A DNA stretch of 64,000 bases from Paragonimus westermani (GCA_008508345.1 QNGE01001297.1:67884-131883); one strand, 5' to 3'; shown: positions 1 to 12,402, counted from the stretch's first letter. Numbers and translations are program-made. The notes: generated from the letters alone by a model not told the origin.

Positions 1-674
1 GTGGGCAAAACCTTCGCCAGTGTCCACGTCTTCCACATCCGTAACAAACGTCGCGACGGCTCTCCTCCTTTTTCACTTTCAAAGCCGCCACTTCCTCAGT
101 CAACTTTTTCACCGCGCTTCGAAGGTCATTCAGTTGCCCGGTTCGCTGGCCTCCACCTCGTTGACTGTCGCGGCATTTTCTGCTAGCAAGTGTCGAGCTG
201 CATCGGCCAACTGTTCCAGCGTCATGGGCTGTGCGATGAGAGCAACTCTGAGCTGATCCCGGACTGTTGGTGGCACACCGCCCAAGAACTGTGCCATCAG
301 CAGGCGTTGTTCTGAGTCTTGGTCCAAATGTGGCAGGGCTCTCGACAACGCTGCCCTCAGGGACATGGCGTAGACCAGAGCATCGCCTCCTGGTCCAGCC
401 GGGCGCCCTTGAACCGCCTCATCGCCTCCTGGCAGTCGGCGGGGCTGTCGAACCCGGCGATCAGCGCCTCCTTCGCGGCGGCCCACTCCAGCTTCGCAGG
501 GCCCCTTCGCTCCGCATTCAACACCGCCTTCGCCCTGCCCTTGAGCAGCATCCGCAGGGCCGCCAGCTTCGCCCGGTCTGCCTTCACTCCGACCGCTTCC
601 GCCGCGTCCTCGAGATCCTCCAGGAAACTCCGAACACCCCCATCCTCAAACGGCTGTGGCCACGGGATCTTCAT
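1..674 (-). pseudogene. gag: Ty3/gypsy-type gag, frameshifted, partial (runs off window edge)
   Basis: Capsid/nucleocapsid precursor of an LTR retrotransposon, which packages element RNA into particles. Reading leftward, the likely start is the ATG at 672-674, giving an N-terminus beginning MKIPWPQPFEDG. A helical capsid-like region rich in Ala, Leu, Arg and Glu follows. The frame changes near 360-385 and again near 130, so the gag is spread over three frames. The last segment (about 130-1) is an acidic/basic helix and then a CCHC zinc knuckle, CYGCGRRGHWRRFC (C-x2-C-x4-H-x4-C), at about 2-43. The 380-640 part is far more GC-rich than its surroundings, which suggests a fairly recent insertion or a different codon bias. 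Protease and RT would lie beyond base 1. The two shifts could be mutations or sequencing errors; natural recoding is less likely because there are two. Family call is firm; clade is not determined. Confidence 0.8.
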
Positions 675-680
675 CCTTGT

Positions 681-698
681 ATCCTTGTCACGGCACCG
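681..698 (-). other. Putative primer-binding site, tRNA-His-like
   Basis: On the minus strand, two bases after the LTR end, the sequence CGGTGCCGTGACAAGGAT begins. Its GGTGCCGTGAC core is complementary to the 3' end of animal tRNA-His (…GTCACGGCACCA); the first base (C for T) and part of the T-arm side differ. It lies between the LTR terminus at 701 and the gag start at 674, where a minus-strand primer site is expected. The tRNA assignment is from general knowledge of tRNA-His, not from a search. Confidence 0.5.
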
Positions 699-700
699 AG

Positions 701-893
701 TGTTGTGAATCCAGAAGGCGGACGACACGAAGGTTGTTTTATTTGAGAAACCAGAATACAACTTAAGCCTCTCAACGGGACTAGAAACAAAAACACTCAT
801 TTGCACACCGCACTCTTCTGAGGACGCTCCCGTCGCTTTGGACACCATGTCTCAGTTCCCTAATGTGGCGAAAGTCATTATAAGTCATTCTGC
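701..893 (-). repeat. 5' LTR of the gag element (minus orientation)
   Basis: The segment directly upstream of the primer-binding site matches, in inverted orientation, the segment at about 1011-1206 (roughly 80% by eye, with small gaps). Shared blocks include GAGACATGGTGTCC, TGTGCAAATGAGTGTTT and TAGTCCCGTTGAGA. The element-proximal end on the minus strand is …CACAACA (base 701), consistent with an LTR ending in CA. The outer boundary is uncertain because identity fades near 893. It contains AATAAAAC-type A-rich sequence (minus strand, about 740) that could serve as the polyadenylation signal. Confidence 0.6.
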
Positions 894-1010
894 CTTCCAA
901 CGATTCTTCCCATATGTCTCCCGTATTTATCCCGCGATCATTTCGATCCAAGCGGCTACTGAATAGTGGCGTGAGTAGTATGGTGCGACCGTCTGTCCTC
1001 ACTACATTTT

Positions 1011-1206
1011 TAGTGGACAGAATCACGTACAATGGCTTACGCCACATGACGGAATTGAGACATGGTGTCCGAAGCGACTGACGCATCCTCGGACCAGTGT
1101 GGTGTGCAAATGAGTGTTTCTGTTCGTAGTCCCGTTGAGACTCATAAGTCGTATGTTGGTTTCCCCAAATAAACATCTGTGCCACCCGCCTTCTGAGTTC
1201 AAAACA
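1011..1206 (+). repeat. Second LTR copy, inverted relative to the first
   Basis: This copy runs on the plus strand and ends …TTCAAAACA at 1206, matching the CA end of the copy at 701. It is not followed by a recognisable primer site or gag, so it is a solo or truncated LTR. The two LTRs are tail-out, separated by about 117 bases (894-1010). Two independent insertions in opposite orientation, or an inverted duplication, would explain the arrangement. Confidence 0.6.
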
Positions 1207-4104
1207 TAGGTGATCTGAAGTGGAAAATGTTTAGACACACTGAAGCAACGAAATAAATCAAATGTACATTCGCTGAGGGGATCCAACTCCAGAACCAAAA
1301 AACATTAGATTGTCAACTAGATACAAGTAAGTTTGGACGTGAAAAACACATGGAAAGGTTAGAATGGAGATATATCCACTTTTGGTGTGCATATTAGGGT
1401 GCCTCGGTAGTTGATGAGGTTGTTGGAATTCCTCCGACTAAAATGAACCTGGTTTCATCCATGAAGATAATTTAGGCTACAAAATTCCTACACAGTTTGT
1501 TTGATTACTCGTGTTCCAGTTCAACTTGTATCCTGAGACACAGCTATGTGGGCTTTTCTTGTCATAACGGTTGTAACCAGCGGTACAGCCACGGAACTCA
1601 CGTTGCAAATAACAGTAAGCACAAGTATTTCACGAGGGAGAGAGATCCATTTTCTTCACAAGTAGCTACCAGGTACACAAAGGTAGATGAAAAAAACTGC
1701 GAAACTGAGCCACTAACATGTATTGCAACTTTCATTTCACTATCCATATTCTAGATGTTTCTTCGAGCTTCGAACGGAACTAACTGTTCCAGAATTTTGA
1801 TTTCAGTGTGAAAGTTGTGGACACTATCTGTTGAAGCCGCAGTAATTTTAACGTCACGATGAACACAGAGAAATTTAATATCTCATTGCTCGCATAGAAA
1901 AGATTGAGTTGCAATTTTATAGACCAACTATACACTTGACAAAACCGTCAAATTGTGCCACGTTTATTAAGAGCTGAACAAATAATGACTGCTGGTTTAG
2001 AAGGAACCTGGGTTAGCCTCGTAGCCTGGCTGAGAGAGTGCTTATCTCGTATGAGTATGTTGTTTCAGTTATTTGTTCGAATATAGCCAACGCCTGGATT
2101 CCTCACAATCACCTCTTTTCCAAATTATCAACACAATACTTATCAGGCTTTTGAATGGTCGATTTTTCCGTGCAAGTAACTTGTGGGTTTTCAGCTTCAG
2201 GACGGAATTTCCAAAGAATATCTAGTGTTATAAATAAAAGTTCGCTTGACCCAACGTTAAGTGAAGTTTTCATATGAAAGATCTGATAAGGTGTGTTGCT
2301 TACTCACACGAGGGGAAAAAATACAAATATGTTAATTATAGCCGACTTTTCTCAGGTGTAATTTCCAGACCTAAGCGAGTCAACTTTCTACCCATGATCA
2401 TGACAACGACAAACCTACCGCATACAGAATATTACAAACTGACAAGGATGCGGCAATATTTTCCTGAGAACAGCTCCATATAAATAGCTCACTAAGGAAC
2501 TGGGGTGAAAACGTCTTCTGTCTCTACTCTAGCCATGTATTCCTAAAGGAGAAAAAGAGGGATGTTCATCCATACTTTGCACATGGACCTTTAATACGAT
2601 GTCTTTTTCAAACGGAACTCACCAGGTGCATGAAATGCGGAGTTTTTTCATTCGTCCTACATTGGTGACATTGGAGCAGCGAATCAAATTGGCAATCGAT
2701 TGGACCTTTTTGCGTGGTGATAAAAAGTGGGGTGGTACATTTTTGCTGGAAAAGTGATATTAATCACTTTCCGTCCTTGTATGAGTCGGAACAAAGAGAG
2801 CAGATATAGAAAACGACACCCGGATGAGAACAGAAGCGTTGGCCATTATAAGTCGACACATTAAGGCAGCACATAAACGTAACTGACCAACACATAAACA
2901 GGGAGAAATGAAACCAAGTGGAGACGCTGGCGGTAATGCATTTCAGGCTATCTCTGAGACCACTGTTGTCAGGAGGGTAAGAGAATCACAGCTAATTTTG
3001 ACCCTAACATGTGTGCCGATCGGGAGGGCGTTGAACATTTCCACCGGTCCATCGGTGATTACAGACTCAGACGGTGCATCCTTTAGTGAGTAGAATCTGA
3101 CCGAGAATATATTCGTTCACACCGAGTTCGCCGCTCACTGAGGACTCTGGCTTGGGAGAATGAACACTTGGTCGCTCGGTTCTGGTTGATAGAATGATAT
3201 GTGCTAGTGATGTGTGCAGCTACATGCCTCAGGATTAACTCTCTTTTCTGACTCCTGTAGGCTAGTGGAACGTAATCTTGTTGTCGGCTATGACTGTCTT
3301 ACTACTTCATCTCTAGATGCTTTTAATAAGATACAGGCTGTACGTTTGTTCTCCTACTTATGTCCGCAATACAGTTCTGCACTGTTGAGAATGCCCCAAA
3401 TGTGAAGTGGTCCATAACTTCAATCTTAGAAGATTAGCTATCATGTTTGCCTTTCCCCCCCCCACATTATTGTACACATACCTAAGCCATTTTTTACCAG
3501 TTTCTCCAATTCTTTTTCCTGGTTCACAGTCCCCACCTTGTGATCTCCCAGCTACTAGTCAACACAATTTTGATGGCGTATGTGCACGGCTTCACATTTA
3601 TGGACTGTGAGCAGTTATACATAAACCACTGATTCAACGAGGCAAAGTAGTTTTGAAATGTGTTCACACTCTGATGACTCCACACATTTCCTCATATTAT
3701 TGTGCCTTAAAAATAAAGCAGCCCACGACACAATTTTTATCAAACCAGAGGAATAAAATGAACGACTGAAGACCCAGGATGGAGGTTCGTGAAACATCGG
3801 TGTTTAATGAAAACTAGCCTGATGATCGGCCGTTTACCACTGCACTTAGTCCGAATCCGAATAGGTAATCTTTTGACCATCAAACCGCTTGTCTTACAAG
3901 GTCAGTGCAATTCCGTGGACCCTATGGGAAGCCCAGGAGGAATCTTGCAGGCTGAACCGAAGAAAAGTTCTTAGTCAGGGACCTTGGTACAAACGTCACT
4001 AGTAGCTGATAAATTTGTAACACTTTGTACCGAAAAGCGGTTTAGTGAAACAGTAACCTTATCGTCCAATTCCCTCGTTTCTTCACCACTTGGGTTTGTG
4101 TACC

Positions 4105-4196
4105 GGAATTCCAGCCCACAACACAATGAGGTTCCCATTCACACATCGTTTGCACTTCTGTCTGGTTCTGTGTCTGGCCGACGCCCTCTATTCTGA
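4105..4196 (+). repeat. Interspersed repeat, copy 1
   Basis: It aligns along its length with 32247-32340. Both read from an AATTCCA(G/A)CCC start through a …CCCATTCACAC-like block to …CCGACGCCCTCTAT or …CCGGTGCCTTCTAT. Several substitutions separate the copies, so both are old. Just downstream, near 4219, GGGTTCAATTC resembles a pol III B box, so the family may be SINE-like; this is weak. Confidence 0.55.
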
Positions 4197-5754
4197 ATTT
4201 TTGCTCACCATTCCTCACCTGCGGGTTCAATTCTGTTCACTGGTGACTCGTTCGGACGGTTGTGTTGCACGTAATCCATCTGTTTTGAGTCTGAACCATA
4301 TCTTATCGCCGCAACAAGATGTTTCACTGTGTTTTGAGATGCCCGCGTCTCGGACTTTGTAACCCATTGCAGTATGAGTTTCTCTCCAGAAACCCGCGCT
4401 GCGTTCTATCAAAGAGTTCAAGTTTAGTTCGTTTTACTTAAGGGAATCATCCAGTAGGTGCTTCATCACTTTGAACACCATTTAATGCAAGTTTGACCAT
4501 CTAGAGCCTTCCCTATCTTCTTTACATTCACCTGTGAAGACTGGGGTTGTTTTAAATTTCTGTTATACCTTTGGTGGGAAGCCAGTTGTTAAAGTCTTTT
4601 ATTAAGAGCCGTTACTTGTTTACTTGTTTCAACTGCGCATTTTTTTCAAGAAGACCGAGTTTTACAATGTCTGGGCCAACTGGCTTGTTCTACAGAAGCT
4701 TCTCTATTTGAGTTCCCAGTTTTGACACCGCGGTAGAAAAACACTGGAGTTACTTCCTACACGGTTAATAGAAACTCTGAATGAGCAATTCAATAAAATG
4801 CCTCATTGCCTTCTGAATTTGTTGGCTGCCTCCATGTTCCTATTTGGAGTTAGTGAATGCTCAACTTACTCTTCGTGCTTGTTACCAATTTACTGTTAAC
4901 TAACTTCAAATCTACCGTCACCTTATGTGAAAGCCCTAGTTGGTATAAGAACCACTTCCGTTCTGTGACATTCCTAGTACATTCACACCGTTGGATGTAT
5001 TCATCATAAGCAAAGATTTCATGGCTCTCTCTTAAACTGGTATAATGGACAAGTGGGTAGCACTCGACCACCGTCCGTTAACAGTCTAAAATGCCTCTTG
5101 TTAAAAGCAGTCGAAACATAATCGCAACAGGCACTGAACTAAAAGAACGTGCCAAGGTCTGGGAAACAGATCCTATATTTCCATCAGTGCTTGGAAATAT
5201 GATAAGTAGTTAGCCTTAGTCCAATCGGATATCAACGACAGCAACCAACAGGAGAAAGGAAAAGAAAAGGAGATGGGCCCCACCCCATTCGGCGACACTC
5301 AGAGCGTGAAAAATGTGTAAAACTTTTGAGTACGTTAAACAACAATCGGACAGATGCAGGTGAAACGATTCTGAGGCATGAAATAACAGATCGGTAATCA
5401 CCAAAAAGGCAAGCATTCGCTGCGTGAAATTGGTTACACAACTAAAGAAAGTGGCACTCAGTTGTAACTGATGACACAGCCTATGCGCGCGTAAACAGGT
5501 AACGGGATAAACTGTTAATGACACAGCAGATAAGGGAATGAACGACAAACTGCACAGTCTACGCGATCATTTCATCACTTCCAGGTCAATCTAAACAAAC
5601 GGGGCTGACGCGCGAACACAGGGAGAAGACCGGCCTTCAAACAGAGCTATATGTTGCTCAATCTGAAAACAGCCTGGTCACAAACTCGTTCATATTTATA
5701 GGAATCCAACAACGCCACTGCTGAGCATAGATATTACATTACTAATGAGTACGT

Positions 5755-5832
5755 CTGTCGCCGGTTCGAATCCAGCCGAAGCGCTGACTTTTCACAATTG
5801 GGTGTCATCTAAAATCATAAACCTGCCATACT
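5755..5832 (+). repeat. tRNA-derived SINE fragment (family 2)
   Basis: Contains GGTTCGAATCC, a perfect pol III B box, followed by AGCCGAAGCGCTGACTTTTC and AATTGGGTG. The same order of blocks occurs at 48772-48870, ending in a shared CCTGCC/TCTGCC. A clear A box is not visible at normal spacing, so this copy is probably truncated or decayed. Confidence 0.5.
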
Positions 5833-6785
5833 ACTTATTAGCAAAAAAAGGCTGAAAACGTTCTTGAAGGCCGGATAAGTGCATGGTCACGCCATCTGTA
5901 AAGGTCACTCACAGCCGTACTTTGTTAGTTCTTTTGCAAACAATATTTTCACGGAAGTGGAGTTCTGTCCCACAGACCTCTCAAAGGAGGCATACACAGA
6001 AGCATGTATACAGAACGGACAAGCAAGAAAAGGCGGTCACAGCCGGGATCCTCAGAGAATTCACATGATCGCTTGTCACTACACTAGTTTCAAATCTCTC
6101 ATTTTAGATTAACAAAGCTTTTGCCACTATTCTGCGAGTACTCTTGCTTTTGACTAGGTCGACTAGGTCATTGACTTTAATTTACAGCGCAGCTGCCTGT
6201 GTTCATCTTTTTATGTCTACCACAGGATTTTTGGTTTTTGTTTGCTGTTAAGGCAAATGCATGTAAACTACATCTATCAGGCGTCGAACACAAAACTAAT
6301 CGGATATCTTCCAAATTGGCAACTCAGTAACACTTCACTGTACCACGCCCTCATCTTATATGAACATTCGGTTGATACTGGTCATTATATCTACCAGCGA
6401 ATGTCGCCGGCCATTTGTTCATTCGCGGAAACCCGGTATTCCAGTCATTCAGTATGATGTTGAAACCAAACTGGTTATAATGAACACCCAGGAGAAAAGA
6501 CAGTTAGGCGGTTTCTGTGTGAACCTTATCACAATCATCCCGTAAGTCTTGCTCCTGGAGACAGTGTGAGAAATAGACACATTTTTTAAGCGCAGCGTTC
6601 AATCCGGTAGGTAGTAAATATTGGTTTCAGTGTTACAACGTTCCGGACAGTGCCAGTTCAATGTTTTCGATTGGCGGTACTGCTACGTAATAGTTTGAGT
6701 TAACAATTTTCCGTAAGCCTAACGTTGGTGACAAAGTTTTCACTTTTTTCCCTTCTTCACTTTGTATTTCCCCACGCAAATCTAG

Positions 6786-6864
6786 GAATCGCCGGTCACT
6801 GCACTTGTCACGAGAACGAGAGCTTAAACAGATGGAACGAATCCGAGCTTCAGCAGCACAATCA
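6786..6864 (+). CDS. Internal exon, coiled-coil-like protein (exon a)
   Basis: Bounded by an acceptor (pyrimidine-rich tract, then CAAATCTAG) and a donor (CA|GTAGGT). The frame carries one base in from the previous exon and then 26 codons, rich in Arg, Glu, Lys and Gln (for example SREREL KQMERIRASAAQS), typical of a coiled coil. It ends at a codon boundary, as the exon at 8635 requires. No domain is recognisable. The upstream exon(s), including the start codon, were not found. Protein function unknown; a cytoskeletal or centrosomal role would be speculation. Confidence 0.5.
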
Positions 6865-7364
6865 GTAGGTTTTACCTACGAATCAATGAGCGTTGCTTAT
6901 CAACCGTACGTACAGACGCACATTCATGAATTGGCCCATACTTGTGAAGCGACATACACAGTTTGATGCATAAAATTCACGGTGCATCGAACTCGGCAGC
7001 GAACTTACTGAATCACCATGAGTGATCTCGTAGAGTAATCCCTAAGTGAGAATTTACAATCTTCATTCACGACATTCAGTAACCGATGACTTATAAGTGT
7101 TGTGTCCGCAAAAGACGCTTGACCAGCAAGTTGGTTTATTGTGCAAACTTCCGCACAGGTCATGTCAAAAACTAAACCACAACCGCGTACACTCATTTGC
7201 ACGACAGACATGCACTCACATACATCGGGCGACAGTACGTGGCCATTCGCCTTGGTGAAAGTTCTCACACAGCATGTACACAATGTTCCGATAGTCTCTT
7301 CTTGTCCGTCGTGTTCAGGGCTTGTCCTTCTGTTCCTGAATGTCGCCTATGGGTAATACACTAC

Positions 7365-7388
7365 TTGTGAGTAGTATACTACTCACAA
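7365..7388. repeat. Perfect 24-bp palindrome
   Basis: Each half is TTGTGAGTAGTA, and the second half is its exact reverse complement with no spacer. It could be a cruciform-prone site, a homodimeric factor site or a remnant of a small inverted-repeat element. No second copy was noticed in the window. Confidence 0.8.
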
Positions 7389-7447
7389 CGAAACTGCCTG
7401 TTATACAACATAAGGTATTACTTATCAGTAATGCGATATATCGAGTC

Positions 7448-7465
7448 ATAAATAAATAAATAAAT
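7448..7465 (+). repeat. ATAA microsatellite
   Basis: About four and a half units of ATAA. Confidence 0.8.
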
Positions 7466-8634
7466 TATCAAGTCTTGAAACATATTTTTGTTTAACTTTA
7501 CCCTCCAGTCTGTTCTGCCTGTGTTTGCTAACTTATATTTGTGAAACCTTGATTACAACATCTACCGTATAGCCTGGTTAATCTGATGAATGTGTTATTT
7601 GTATGGAAGTCTGAAACCAGACTGGTAAATATTTTGTAGATAAGTGTATGCTATACCAAGTCTGTCAATGAGATGGAGAGCGTACCTCGTCTGTGTTTCG
7701 AAGCTGCTGACAAGGAAAGTTACTGGTTTGGCCTTTTACTCCAACTGCAAACTGCTCTTCATGTGACTGAATGGCTTTCATCCAGTGGGAAGGACATTCG
7801 TCTACTAAACGCACGGTCAAGAGTTCCAACCTTGATTACTGCGATTGCTCGTGTCTGGGTTTGTATAGCCCGGTAGTTTCTAGCCCATGTATGACCTTGC
7901 AAATCAGACGACAGTGAACATGTGGTGTCAGAACCGAAAGCTCCACCATGGTTTTTTTGCAATCGAAACACTTTGACTGTGAGGATTTTTAAATGACACA
8001 CCTTGGCAGCAATAAATAAACTGGTAATTTGATCCTTTAGAAAAAAGTCGCCCTGGTGATTATATATCAGTAGTTCATCTCATCAGATCTGTAAAATAAC
8101 CAGGTTCAGGTTGCAGTAAAACTAGGTTTATTGTTTAGTCATCCAATCATCCTCACATACTTTGGTGAAGAAGTGGATTCATGGGGCGATGAATAAAATA
8201 CCTGTTGGACATGCCCTAAGTGGCTCAACAGGCCAAGATCAAAGAGTATGTGACTAACCGATAAACTAGCATTTGGGAGCTATGCTGTGCTTGTTGGTTT
8301 ATTTAAAATCATCATGCTGTCCATGTTTTCTGAAAGTAGGGTACTGCCAATTGATAGACAACCATGTAAAATTTTCTTTTTGCCTATGACCAATTCAGGG
8401 ACAGTACATTCACGGATGTTTCCACAGACAAGATTTTTTGGTAGTTAATCTGAAGCATAGCTTTCTTTGTATAAGTTTATTGAAACATCAAGTTAACAGA
8501 CATTCAGTGTTTTAGTCGTCAACACCACCTGGTGATATAAAAATCACAACACAGCAGTCTCATAAGTAAGGGACCACTTATGCCCCTTACTCAACCTTGT
8601 TATTTACCGATGCCCTATGTGACATTTTTTACAG

Positions 8635-8760
8635 GAGCTGACGCTTATCACCGCTGAACGCGACAAACTCAAATCTGAACTAAATCTAATGCACAAAAAG
8701 ATGGTTTCGTTTCTCGATCACTTTCGAAGCCGACTGGTATATCACATTAACGGTATCACT
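8635..8760 (+). CDS. Internal exon, coiled-coil-like protein (exon b)
   Basis: Preceded by a strong acceptor (ACATTTTTTACAG). It opens in phase 0 with 34 codons rich in Glu, Lys, Leu and Asp (ELTLITAERDKLKSELN…) in heptad-like spacing, then an HFRSRL segment. Two donors are possible, both in phase 0: GTATAT after 8736 or the consensus GTGAGT after 8760, so alternative splicing or a decoy site is possible. Start and end phases match the neighbouring exons at 6786 and 13873. Same unknown protein as exon a. Confidence 0.5.
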
Positions 8761-11700
8761 GTGAGTTGCAGACGGATTTACCTGAATCATGCCCCATCAA
8801 ACCACGTGTTATCTTAGTTTCACGGTTACTGGTTCTACATAAACCATGTGTGGTCTGCCGTGGTCATGTGACCACTGGCATTCGTTAGATAACATTGACT
8901 TCTACCGACTGATTCAGTTCATAAAGAGCTTCAAGTCGTACGAAACGGACAGATGAATCAATAAATGTATTTGGAATCACCATCACTGACAATGATTTTC
9001 ATGCGTTGGAATTCTTCGCTGTCAAAAAATCGCGAAACGCAATCGAGACCCTGTTTAGGAGTAAATTGGAATGTGGCGGAATTTAAACGTTAGCGAAGCC
9101 ACCATGTACCAATTAGACAAACAAACAAACAATTTCGTGTGCAAGCAACAGGGGCAGAATTCGTAGGAAAGCTATCATTCACATTTCACTACTCCATTAG
9201 TTGCTCCTATTTCACAGCAAACTCAATCAACCAAGGACGCCCTTCGCACCACTAAGCCTGATAAGCTGCTTTGTCATCTGACTTCTCTAATCACAACACG
9301 TAGGTCTCGAAATCTCTAGCCCTGGAAACGAACTCGACCTATTGTGACTAGCATATGGTTGAGTCTATCCATTTTCTTGTGCCAAGTCGCAATTCATCCA
9401 TATCACAACCTGCACTAGTCTGATGTAGGTTCAGCAACAACTGCACGAAGTAGCGAACAGCTAGTTGACATTCTCAGTATGTGATTCACTTATCTAAGTC
9501 TATTAATCCCCAAAGATCAAACAAACGAATTCGATGAACTCACTGCACAAAAAAGTTGTTTGGTAATCCTACTGCCGCCTATCAGCTAATCTCTTCCGAC
9601 GTCAACCATCTAGTGAATGGAGGAAATTTGGATCCATTGCAGTCAGGAACTCAGTTAGACAGTATTGGAGAATTGCTGTCTGTGCAGTCGAGAGACGGAA
9701 GCCTGTCAACTTGACTTTCTGTCTACGCCGGGAATGCAGAAAATTCCTAACTGCACCTGCCGGTAAACAAACTTCACCATTATAGTATCTAGCATCAAAT
9801 CCACATGATTACAGCAGTGATTTGGGAACACTACACTTTTAGGTTTGAAAACATATCCCACTTTACTTGATATGGGGCCAACTGGTGTGTTCACTATCTA
9901 TAAACAGGTGTCAATGACATTTCTCTCCATCTGTGCTAGTGACAGCAGAGTTTTAAGAGCATTTCGTTCACAAAATTTGAGCTTGAAACTGTGTCATAAA
10001 TGTTCTAAATTTGAAAGATCCTTTGACTCAACTACTAGTGATATAGGAGAAGAGCTTTTGCATGGTTGTTAGGTAAACTTATCGAAGGTGAATGATGGAT
10101 AAGTGACTCTATTATGGCTGAAAAATGAAAAGCGAATTTGTTATATTCGAGAATCAGTAGAAACGGAACGTTTTCAAACATTGTTATTACTCCCAGGCAC
10201 ATACCGTACCTTAAGTGCTTTCCTCTGATAGTTCGTTACGTTGTTCAGAAAAGCTGAATCAGTCGATCAGTGGAACAAACGTGATTTTGCGAATATATAT
10301 TGTGTGTAGTTTCCAAACCATCCACCCATACAGTCTAACGCTCTCACCCATCGCGAAATCAACGGGCAAACTGGTGAAACAAGTGTGCACATCAATTGTA
10401 CACCGAATTTAGTGCTATACTAATTTGAACAGTTGGAGCAACTCACTTAAAAAGTCTCAGTGTAGTGATGGAAAATACAGTGTATCAAGCAAGCTCGTTT
10501 TAGTGATCTGTCGTCAGACTAAGTGTATCACACCATTTAACAGTTTTGCAAGGGAACTAACAGGGGTTAAACAGATAATCAAACCAATGTCAAACGCTAA
10601 TCAAATACTCACCCTAACAACTCAGTGGAACAACAAAGATGTGTGATCCTCACACTCTCATTAACTTCTTGCTAACGCCTATTGAAATTGATGTGAAGGC
10701 AAAAATGACTTAAATGCAATGTAAATTTCATGTCAGTAAGACAAACTATTAGATTGCAAATAGATTTCCAGAATTTTCAGTCTGTAGTCAGAAGCCTATA
10801 GACAAATGATATCTCATTGAGTCTGTATACGTTATACACTTGTTCACATTTATACAGCGTGCATAAAAATATGGGCTTTAGATAGAACAAACAGACGAGT
10901 TGGCGCGGACAAATATGGGTACTAAAGTCGTTCTTCAATAACTTTTCTTCTTGGTTGATCTATCTGAGGTCCTTTTAAACCTACTGAATAAGACTTCCGT
11001 GTCAGTGACAGATTTCCGAAAGCGCCACTCCCCCGTTACACGAATCGTTGAAAAGTGCAAGGCAGCATGCTCAGCAGCATCACCAGACAGAGCGGATGGT
11101 CCGCTATAAACGGATCACCACTATACAGTGGAAACAAAACCATGTCTCGTGCTGATACCCATCACGTATAGTATAAATGACGGCGAGTAAAGGAGCAGTA
11201 TGTAAGATTTTAACTCATAAGTGAAGTGAATGATTATTGATCACTGGTTGTTGATCTGTTGCACGGATAAGAGGCTGGAGTCTGTGGAGTGTCGTCCGAG
11301 CAGATGGTCAACGCTGCGTACTTCACACGTATTCAGTTCGTTCAGGGTTTGATACGGTAGTCTATATTTACTACTCCAAATCACGTCCTCAGAGTTGGCT
11401 CGTTTGTTCTACGTGTGAACGTGCGTTTGACTGAACAAGTATTCCTCAGTCAGGTGACTGACAAAAAGTTCTATCTGAATACAAAAGCTCTGGTCAAGTG
11501 CGACTGGTGTTCAACTTGAAATTTTCAAAAAGTACACTGAATTGTTTACTGGTGTGGTCGGTCAACAGAACTCATCCTACCTGAAATCAGATTACTTAGT
11601 TGTAATGAACCTACGAAATTGACATTATCTGCTAACTGACATTGATTAAAAGGACTAAGGATACAGTGGCGTCAGTGGAATGCGGATTTACCAGTTGGCT

Positions 11701-11847
11701 CACAATAAACCGAACATTTTAGGTAGCAGTGATTAGCGGGCATCTGTTCCCGAAACAGTATGTGAAAAATCACTAGAGTCCTTGTCACTGAGAACGTTGT
11801 TGGACATTAACTTGAGAGGTTTCTGGCTGTCCAAACTCTCACTTCAG

Positions 11848-11976
11848 GAGCAGTATAATGTGAGGACGGACCGCGTACGACTGAGAATGGATGACCACAT
11901 GAATGAAGGATCTATTGTTTACTTGGACAACTTCACCGATAAGATGTTGGTCTCCACGGTACAGAGTAAATTGCAA
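11848..11976 (+). CDS. Possible extra exon of the coiled-coil gene
   Basis: 43 codons between a pyrimidine-rich acceptor (CTCTCACTTCAG) and a weak donor (CAA|GTGTAC), phase 0 at both ends, which would fit between the exons at 8635 and 13873. Composition is plausible (EQYNVRTDRVRLRMDD…). The donor is poor and an open frame of this length is common by chance, so this is only a candidate. Confidence 0.22.
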
Positions 11977-12351
11977 GTGTACTAGAGCTTATAGTTGCAT
12001 TTTCTTTCTTATGGACACTTTCAGCCCACAATTGATAACAGATACGTTAATCACAAAGCGCAGTCTTCACACCTCCTGACGAAATAACAGACCGTTGTTA
12101 GACGAATAAAATTAAATCAGTCTTTTTTCAGTTTGCTTATATTATATAACAGTCCACACATTATATATGTATATATTATGTGTTATATTTCGCAATGGAG
12201 TATGCATTTTTGGCGTTCGACGTTGGATGTTACTACAGGAATATGCTTCGATGTTAGTAGTACCCAGCCTTTCAGTATTTTCATCCTATGCAATAGCGTC
12301 GTAAAGTCGTAACAAAAAGACAGTCTTTCTATGTCGAGATTCTGCCTTCGT

Positions 12352-12354
<3 letters not shown>

Positions 12355-12399
<45 letters not shown>
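12355..12399. repeat. (AT)n microsatellite
   Basis: About 22 uninterrupted AT units, likely length-polymorphic. Confidence 0.95.

Positions 12400-12402
<3 letters not shown>

Larger units (their letters stand above)
1207..6785. other. Gene-poor stretch
   Basis: No convincing coding exon was found. It contains a repeat at 4105-4196 (second copy near 32247) and a tRNA-like SINE fragment at 5755-5832. A short open segment near 2908-3093 has splice-like borders but no other support. The rest is unremarkable AT-rich DNA, plausibly the 5' intergenic region or first introns of the gene starting near 6786. Confidence 0.4.
6865..8634. other. Intron of the coiled-coil gene
   Basis: Inferred intron between the exons at 6786 and 8635. 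It holds a 24-bp perfect palindrome at 7365-7388 and a short ATAA microsatellite at 7448-7465. Nothing coding was recognised. Confidence 0.4.

Noticed and set aside
2908..3093. Short plus-strand frame with a GTAAGA donor
   Set aside because: Phase does not fit the exon at 6786 and no acceptor or domain supports it.
12355..12399. AT tract as a promoter or origin
   Set aside because: A simple microsatellite explains it.
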